Positions 7,676 through 12,388 of a stretch of DNA of 12,388 nt are shown piece by piece. Both the position numbers and the translations under genes were made by a program. The first letter of the stretch is position 1. Every line of letters starts with the position of its first letter. Source of the DNA: Lysobacterales bacterium (GTDB lineage: Bacteria; Pseudomonadota; Gammaproteobacteria; Xanthomonadales; Xanthomonadaceae); contig JAATFS010000107.1 in NCBI GenBank assembly GCA_015655035.1, positions 1-12,388 on the forward strand. Direction: 5' to 3'. The notes beneath the pieces are model-generated. The model did no database searches. It worked only from the letters and a program-made list of their open reading frames with translations, and was not told the origin of the DNA.

Positions 7676-8245
7676 TTACTTGGCCTTGAATACGACCTTG
7701 GTGCTGATCGCGGTTTCGTTCGGGATGGTGTTGGTATCGGCCCAGTCGCCGCCGCCGATGCCGAAGTCCAGGCGTTTGACCGTGGCTTTGCCGGCCAGCA
7801 CGGGTTGTGCGCCGGGCGTCCAGGTGAAGGTGAATGTCACCGGCTTGGATACGCCGCGCAGGTCCAGCGTGCCGTCGGCGGCGTACTGGTTGCCGCCCAG
7901 TGCGCGGAAACGGGTGGCGCGGTAATGTGCGGTGGCGAACTTGGCGACATCGAAGAAGTCCGCGCTTTGCAAGGTGGAGTCGCGATCGCTGTTGCCGCTG
8001 CGGGCGCCGGTCAGTGGAATGGTGACGTCCAGTTTGGCTGCGCCGAGGTGGGCAGGGTCGAAGCTCAGCTGGGTGTCAAAGCCTGGAAAGGTGCCGGTAA
8101 ACACTTCACCGTCGTATTTGCTGGCGAATACCAGGGTCGAGCCCGGGGCCTGGGCGTAGTCGGCCGCTGATGCCGGGGCGGAAGCAAAGGCGGCGACCAG
8201 TGCGGCGGCGACCAGGGTTGGGGATGCGAAGCGCTTAGGGGACAT
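7676..8245 (-). CDS. yceI: YceI-family periplasmic protein, divergent type (third gene of operon)
   Basis: This 189-residue YceI-like lipocalin-fold protein has a signal peptide ending APASA, with cleavage near residue 27, so it is probably periplasmic. The family pattern is recognisable: GSTLVFASKYDGEVFTGTF at the start of the barrel, AAKLDVTIPL, SADFFDVAKF, GTLDLRGVSKPVTF and RLDFGIGGGDW near the end. YceI proteins are known to bind long polyisoprenoid or quinone-like lipids in their barrel, though the biological role is poorly defined. Compared with the other YceI in this operon it lacks the histidines of the usual Dp-H-S and H-G positions, so it belongs to a different subgroup and may hold a different ligand. 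The start at 8245 has AAGGA eight bases upstream and overlaps the end of the cytochrome gene by 11 bases. An extended upstream start is antisense-free but lacks the signal peptide. Confidence 0.88.
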   Translation of the reverse strand: MSPKRFASPTLVAAALVAAFASAPASAADYAQAPGSTLVFASKYDGEVFTGTFPGFDTQLSFDPAHLGAAKLDVTIPLTGARSGNSDRDSTLQSADFFDVAKFATAHYRATRFRALGGNQYAADGTLDLRGVSKPVTFTFTWTPGAQPVLAGKATVKRLDFGIGGGDWADTNTIPNETAISTKVVFKAK

Positions 8246-8822
8246 GGCGGGATTCCTTGGTGACGGGGGATAGCCAGCCGCGTGGAAGCATCCGCGACAG
8301 CGTGGCATCGCGTTGGAACAGGTGGTGGTAGACGGCGGCGCCGGCATGGATCAGCACTATGGCGATCAGCAGCCAGAAGCCCCATTCGTGTACGAAATGC
8401 GAGAGTGCGCGCAATTGCGCATCCGGTGCGCTGAGCTTGGGTACCAGGAACAGGCCGAACCAGCGCAGCGGTCGCAGGCCGCTGGTGGAGTCGTAAAGCC
8501 AGCCGGACAACGGCATGGCCAGGATCATCGCGTACAGCAGCCAATGGGTGAACGTGGCGATGCGTTCCTGCCAGGTGGGCGTGCCGGGTACCGGGTCGGG
8601 GGCACCGGCGTAGATGCGCCAGCCCAGACGCAGCACGACCAGGGCCAACACGCTCAGACCCAGCGACTTGTGCGCGGTATAGACCCAGAAGTATCTGGGA
8701 GTCCTGGGCAGCTCGCCCATGATCAGGCCGACCACGCCCAGTAACAGGATCAATATGGCGATCAGCCAGTGCAGCAGCTGGCTGACGCTTCCCCAGCGTT
8801 CGGCAGTGTTCTTCAGGCTCAT
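8235..8822 (-). CDS. cybB: cytochrome b561-type di-haem membrane protein
   Basis: This 195-residue integral inner-membrane cytochrome has four probable helices at about 15-36, 49-70, 93-111 and 149-168. Candidate axial haem ligands are H18 (QLLHWL), H51 (TAHKSLG), H145 (FVHEWGF) and H159 (LIHAGAAV). The 14-residue spacing of the last pair matches E. coli CybB as I know it, so two b-type haems are expected. Prokaryotic b561 proteins pass electrons between membrane quinol and a periplasmic or membrane partner. Here the partners are suggested by position: a YceI gene on each side, overlapping by 4 bases upstream (ATGA) and 11 bases downstream. In E. coli, yceJ (b561) and yceI are likewise adjacent. 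The tail after helix 4 is basic and soluble. The start is fixed by the overlap with the preceding stop, since the Shine-Dalgarno is weak and translation is probably coupled. Confidence 0.93.
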   Translation of the reverse strand: MSLKNTAERWGSVSQLLHWLIAILILLLGVVGLIMGELPRTPRYFWVYTAHKSLGLSVLALVVLRLGWRIYAGAPDPVPGTPTWQERIATFTHWLLYAMILAMPLSGWLYDSTSGLRPLRWFGLFLVPKLSAPDAQLRALSHFVHEWGFWLLIAIVLIHAGAAVYHHLFQRDATLSRMLPRGWLSPVTKESRHVP

Positions 8823-9475
8823 GGCTCGGAGTCGTTGGCGGCGGGAGTGGGTAGTCGGGAATCGGCGGTGCCTTCCGTCGCCACATCGGCCTTGCCCTCG
8901 CGCACCGCTTCGGCCTCGATCCGCAGTTCGACGGTATCTCCGATCATCGACTTCCAGGCGTCGATGCCGAAGTCGGCGCGGCTGAGTACGGCCGTGGCCG
9001 AGAAGCCAACGGTACGCCGGAACGGCGGCAACGGGTAGCGCTTGAGCGCGTTGAGGGTGGCATCCAGGGTGATCTCGCGGCTGACTCCGTGCAGGGTGAG
9101 GGTGCCGGTGACCTTGGCCTGGTTCTCGCCGCTCGGCTCCACCTTCGATGAGACGAAGCGGGCCTGCGGAAAGCGCTCGCCGTCGAGCAGGTTGCGCGCC
9201 AGCGTGGCCTGGTTCCACTTGGCATCGCCCAGGTCCACGCGGGTGATCGGCACGCTGACGTCCAACCGTGCGCTGGTCCAGTCGCCTGGGTCGAACACCA
9301 GCGTTCCGGTGCTGCCGGATACCGTGCCGAGCGCCTTGGAAAAGCCCGCATGTTCGATCGCGAACAGCACGCGGGTATGTACCGGGTCCAATGCGTAGCT
9401 GGCCGGTGCCGCAGGCGCAGCGATTGGGAGCGCCAGGGCGGCGGCCAGGGGCAAGCGGAGGCAGAAGGGATTCAT
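8819..9475 (-). CDS. yceI: YceI-family periplasmic protein (first gene of operon)
   Basis: This 218-residue YceI-family protein has a hydrophobic signal peptide ending APAAPA, with cleavage near residue 25. The mature start SYALDPVHTRVLFAIEHAGF is the standard YceI opening, with H33 and H42. It continues with GTVSGSTGTLVFDP, ARLDVSVPI, KWNQATLARNLLDGERFPQARF, GTLTLHGVSREITL, and RADFGIDAWKSMIGDTVEL, the conserved last strands. A 28-residue acidic and small-residue tail (from about VREGKADV) is an addition beyond the barrel and looks unstructured. The family binds polyisoprenoid lipids in a beta-barrel pocket. The ligand here is unknown. It heads the operon with cytochrome b561, overlapping its start by four bases. 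The ATG at 9475 is chosen because it begins the signal peptide. The frame is open further upstream, but that region runs into the divergent kinase gene. Confidence 0.92.
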   Translation of the reverse strand: MNPFCLRLPLAAALALPIAAPAAPASYALDPVHTRVLFAIEHAGFSKALGTVSGSTGTLVFDPGDWTSARLDVSVPITRVDLGDAKWNQATLARNLLDGERFPQARFVSSKVEPSGENQAKVTGTLTLHGVSREITLDATLNALKRYPLPPFRRTVGFSATAVLSRADFGIDAWKSMIGDTVELRIEAEAVREGKADVATEGTADSRLPTPAANDSEP

Positions 9476-9482
9476 GGGCCGG

Positions 9483-9488
9483 ATTCTA
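9483..9488 (-). promoter_or_regulatory. possible -10 box of the YceI operon (leaderless layout)
   Basis: On the minus strand TAGAAT lies seven bases before the ATG of the first YceI gene, and no Shine-Dalgarno is present between. This is the spacing expected if transcription starts at or next to the start codon, that is a leaderless message. No convincing -35 box is seen, so the call is weak. The 97-base spacer 9476-9572 must also hold the promoter of the divergent kinase gene, which I could not pick out. Confidence 0.3.
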
Positions 9489-9572
9489 GGCACATCGGCG
9501 TGAGCAGTGCTGCTTGCGCTTGCGACGATCCATTGCCAGCATGCACCCAGGACGTGGCGAAAGGATGCCCAC

Positions 9573-12388
9573 ATGCGTTTGCTTGGATGGCTGTTGCTGC
9601 TGGTGTGCGCCGGAATGGGCGCGGTTGCGCAGTGCGCGGTACCGCAGATGCCGCGCTTTCGGATAGTGGATGCCGCCGATGGCCTGCCGTCCAGTGCGAT
9701 CAGCGGCATGGCGCAGGATCGCGCCGGCTACCTGTGGCTGGCCACGGGCGATGGCCTGGCGCGCTACGACGGTGCCGAATTCAAGGTGTGGCGGAAGAAT
9801 CCGGCCGATCCCGGGTCGCTGGCCGGCAATTCGCTGCAGACGCTCTATATCGATGCGCAGGACCGGATATGGGTAAGTTCGGAAGGTGGTGGCATCAGCG
9901 TGATGGATGCCGAGCGCAAGCGTTTCCGTCATTTTCGTGCGGCGCAGCAAGCGCAGATGAGCAATGACGATGTGTTCGCGCTGGCCGGGCGCGGCGACGA
10001 AGTGTGGTTTGGCAACTACGGCGGCGCGGTGCATCGCATCGATGCCGATGGCGAGATCACCCGCTTCGATTTGTCGGCGATGGACGATGGGCTTCCACCC
10101 AGCCACGTCACGGCGATGGTGACCGACGCCCAGGCCCGGCTATGGATTGGTACGCCGGAAGGATTGGCCTATTTCGACGGCCGGCGCATGCATCGGGCGC
10201 GGTTGCCGGACCCGCAGGCCGGCGTGTATTCGCTGGCGTGGGTGGGCGAGCAGCTGTGGGTGGGCAGTTCCTCCGGCGTCTACCTGCGCAACGCTCAGGG
10301 CCAGTGGCAGACACCGGCATGGTCGCCGATGTTCGCCGCCGGCAATCTGCTGTGGTCGGTGGCCGATGTGGGAGATGGCGAATTCTGGCTCGGCAGCGAG
10401 AAGGGCCTGTGGCGGACTCAGGCCGGGCGCCCGCCGGTACCCGCGCTCGGTGGCGATCAATCGCTGCTGTCCGGGCGCAACGTGCAGGCGTTGTGGCGCG
10501 GTACCCATGCTGGACTGTGGGTGTCGGTGCATGGCCGGGGCCTGGCCTATCTGCGCGAGGACTGGAAACGCACCGCCGCGTTCAAGCCGGCGCATGACCT
10601 GGGGGACGGCATCTATTGCGCAGTCGCACCGGCCGTGCATTCGGGCGGCTTGTGGCAAACCGATGCCGCCGGCCGGCTGCTGCGCCTGGACACCCGGACC
10701 GGCGAGGCGAGCCAGACCGGTTGGCAGCACGAAGAATTGAAAGGCATGCAATCGACTTCCGCGCAGGAAGACAGTCGCGGCAGGTTGTGGCTTGGCAATA
10801 CCGACACTGGATTGGCCCGGATCGATCTGGCCACCGGCGAGCTGCGCAGCTGGCCGCCTGGCGGCAGCGATCCCGTCCCCGACTATGGCGCGCCGGACTG
10901 GTTGCTGGAGGCGGCCGACGGCAGCCTGTGGCTGAGTACGATGGGAGTGCTGCAACACCGCGAACTGGAAACCGGGCGCGTGCTCGATACCTTTGCCGGC
11001 GACGCGGTGCGTGGGCTGGTGTCGAGCGAGGTGGAACAGCTGGGCAACGGCCCGGACGGCCGGGTGTGGGTGGCCGGCGGCGGCGGGGTCATGGGCTGGA
11101 ATGCGGACGCGCGCCGCTTCGAGCCGGTTCGCGGATTGCAGGGAGAGCGCATCTACAGCTTTGCCTTCCAGGCAGCTGATCAGGTGTGGGTGCATCGCAT
11201 GAAGGGCCTGGAGCAATGGCAGCGTAGCGGCGACGGCTGGCACCGTCAGCGCGTGGTGGAGGTGGCGCAGGGACTGCCGGCGATGGAGTCGCTGGCCATG
11301 CAGATGGATCGACAGGGCCGCATCTGGCTGTCGACCCGGCGCGGACTGTGGCGCATCGATGCTTCCTCCGCGCGCGAGCAGGTGCGAAATTTCGGGGTGC
11401 GCGATGGCTTGAGCAGCCAGGAATTCATCGACGGCTGCCTGACGATGCTGCGGGACGACGTGCTGGTGGGCAGCACCACCGATGGGTATGTCGTGCTGCT
11501 GGATACGGCCATGCCGGATGCCAAGCCCTTCACCCCGGCAATGCGCCTGGAGAGTGTCAGCGTGTTGCGTGAGGGCGCGCGCAGCGAGCTGGCGTCGGAC
11601 GGCCCGGTGCACCTGCACGCCGACGATCGCCAGTTGCAGGTGTCCACGCGCTTGTTGTCGTTCGGCGATCCGCTGTCCAATCGCTATCGCTCGTGGCTGC
11701 GCGGCTTCGACAGTGGCTGGGTAGAGCAGGGCACCACGAGCCTGCGTGAGTTCTCTTCGTTGCCGCCGGGCAGTTACTCGCTGTCGATCCAGGGCATCGA
11801 TCCGATGGGCAATGTCTCCAAGGTGCACTCGCTACAGCTGGTGGTCGCGCCGCCGTGGTGGCGAAGTTCCTGGGGCATCGCGCTGCTGGTGGTGCTGGCA
11901 GGGCTGCTGTTCGCTGCTGTTGCCTGGTCTTATCGCCGCCGGATCAAGGCGCGTGCGCATTGGCAGTTGACCCAGCACAAGCACGAACTGGCCGAGCAGG
12001 CCTCGCTCGCGAAAACGCGATTCCTGGCCACGCTGGGGCATGAGGTGCGTACGCCGATGACGGGGGTGCTGGGGATGAGCGAATTGCTGTTGCAGACCCG
12101 GTTGGACGAGCGCCAGCACGGCTATGCCAGTTCGATCCAGTCGGCAGGCAAACACCTGCTGCGGCTGGTCAACGACGCACTGGACCTGGCGCGGATCGAG
12201 GCCGGCAAGCTGCCGCTGGAACAGCGCGACTTCGATCTGCAAGTGTTGCTGGCGCAAGTGGTGGCACTGGTGCGGCCCATCGCCGAAAGCAAGGGGCTGC
12301 GGTTCGACTATGGGTATGACCCGGATTCACCGCGCGTGCTGCATGGCGATGCCAACCGGGTGCAGCAGATATTGCTGAATCTGTTGAA
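9573..12388 (+). CDS. double-propeller (Reg_prop/Y_Y_Y) sensor histidine kinase, 3' end missing
   Basis: The frame runs open from the ATG at 9573 through the window edge, giving 938 residues. A signal peptide (about 1-20, LGWLLLLVCAGMGAVAQ) leads into a periplasmic sensor with 14 W-x-G type propeller repeats, from YLWLATGDGLARYD at about 53 to DVLVGSTTDGYVVLLD at about 629. That number fits two seven-bladed propellers. A Y_Y_Y domain follows (about 685-758), then one membrane helix (about 767-789) and a HisKA dimerisation helix with the phospho-acceptor H823 in GHEVRTPM. The HATPase domain begins near 905 and is cut just before the N-box asparagine. This architecture is that of the sensors best known from Bacteroidetes carbohydrate systems, and in Xanthomonadaceae such kinases are often hybrid with receiver domains. 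The ligand and any receiver are unknown here. AAAGGA ends seven bases before the ATG (9560-9565). No frameshift is present. Confidence 0.93.
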   Translation, partial: MRLLGWLLLLVCAGMGAVAQCAVPQMPRFRIVDAADGLPSSAISGMAQDRAGYLWLATGDGLARYDGAEFKVWRKNPADPGSLAGNSLQTLYIDAQDRIWVSSEGGGISVMDAERKRFRHFRAAQQAQMSNDDVFALAGRGDEVWFGNYGGAVHRIDADGEITRFDLSAMDDGLPPSHVTAMVTDAQARLWIGTPEGLAYFDGRRMHRARLPDPQAGVYSLAWVGEQLWVGSSSGVYLRNAQGQWQTPAWSPMFAAGNLLWSVADVGDGEFWLGSEKGLWRTQAGRPPVPALGGDQSLLSGRNVQALWRGTHAGLWVSVHGRGLAYLREDWKRTAAFKPAHDLGDGIYCAVAPAVHSGGLWQTDAAGRLLRLDTRTGEASQTGWQHEELKGMQSTSAQEDSRGRLWLGNTDTGLARIDLATGELRSWPPGGSDPVPDYGAPDWLLEAADGSLWLSTMGVLQHRELETGRVLDTFAGDAVRGLVSSEVEQLGNGPDGRVWVAGGGGVMGWNADARRFEPVRGLQGERIYSFAFQAADQVWVHRMKGLEQWQRSGDGWHRQRVVEVAQGLPAMESLAMQMDRQGRIWLSTRRGLWRIDASSAREQVRNFGVRDGLSSQEFIDGCLTMLRDDVLVGSTTDGYVVLLDTAMPDAKPFTPAMRLESVSVLREGARSELASDGPVHLHADDRQLQVSTRLLSFGDPLSNRYRSWLRGFDSGWVEQGTTSLREFSSLPPGSYSLSIQGIDPMGNVSKVHSLQLVVAPPWWRSSWGIALLVVLAGLLFAAVAWSYRRRIKARAHWQLTQHKHELAEQASLAKTRFLATLGHEVRTPMTGVLGMSELLLQTRLDERQHGYASSIQSAGKHLLRLVNDALDLARIEAGKLPLEQRDFDLQVLLAQVVALVRPIAESKGLRFDYGYDPDSPRVLHGDANRVQQILLNLL

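Noticed and set aside
8246..8347. Upstream in-frame start for the second YceI gene
   Set aside because: It would place 34 residues without signal-peptide character before the real signal peptide. The ATG at 8245 has a good Shine-Dalgarno.
9476..9709. Upstream in-frame extension of the first YceI gene
   Set aside because: It overlaps the kinase start on the other strand, and the translation before residue MNPF has no family resemblance.
10140..11828. Long open frame of 562 codons on the minus strand inside the kinase gene
   Set aside because: It is antisense to a continuous propeller-kinase reading frame with clear repeats, and its own translation has no domain pattern.

Overview
The window looks like ordinary chromosome from a GC-rich gammaproteobacterium of the Xanthomonadaceae, most likely Xanthomonas or a close relative. 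This is inferred from strong G/C third-position bias, the metX-metB-homoserine dehydrogenase cluster, the YceI/cytochrome b561/YceI operon, and a hairpin-rich intergenic repeat of a style I associate with Xanthomonas. I see no phage, transposase, integrase, CRISPR, tRNA or rRNA. Almost all of the sequence is coding, in compact operons.

Layout. (1) 1-3106, plus strand: a translationally coupled methionine-branch operon. It holds the C-terminal part of a MetX-type homoserine O-acyltransferase, then cystathionine gamma-synthase (metB), then a stand-alone homoserine dehydrogenase that resembles the C-terminal half of E. coli MetL. Each junction is a 4-base stop/start overlap. The three enzymes would make homoserine, activate it and condense it with cysteine. 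(2) 3151-3175: a hairpin with T-rich flanks on both strands, probably a shared terminator for the converging operons. (3) 3262-5684, minus strand: single-chain iron-sulfur L-serine dehydratase (sdaA), followed 41 bases later by an exported alpha/beta hydrolase. (4) 5776-6006, plus strand: a 76-residue glutaredoxin-like CxxC protein, divergent from sdaA. (5) 6045-7385: a divergent metal-resistance pair, an RcnR/DmeR-type repressor and a DmeF-type cation diffusion facilitator. The spacer between them carries a C6G5 operator-like inverted repeat. (6) 7386-7675: a convergent spacer filled by a structured repeat. (7) 7676-9475, minus strand: an overlapping three-gene operon, YceI / cytochrome b561 / YceI, which looks like a periplasmic and membrane redox or isoprenoid-linked module. 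(8) 9573 to the end, plus strand: a large sensor histidine kinase with fourteen propeller repeats, a Y_Y_Y domain, one membrane segment and a HisKA domain. It is cut by the window edge inside the ATPase domain.

The genes belong to separate household modules: sulfur amino acids, serine catabolism, Ni/Co efflux, envelope redox and signalling. I do not see a clearly undescribed multi-gene system. The points most worth following are the YceI-b561-YceI operon with its two unlike YceI proteins, the structured repeat, the unfused MetL-like dehydrogenase, and the double-propeller kinase that shares a promoter region with the YceI operon.
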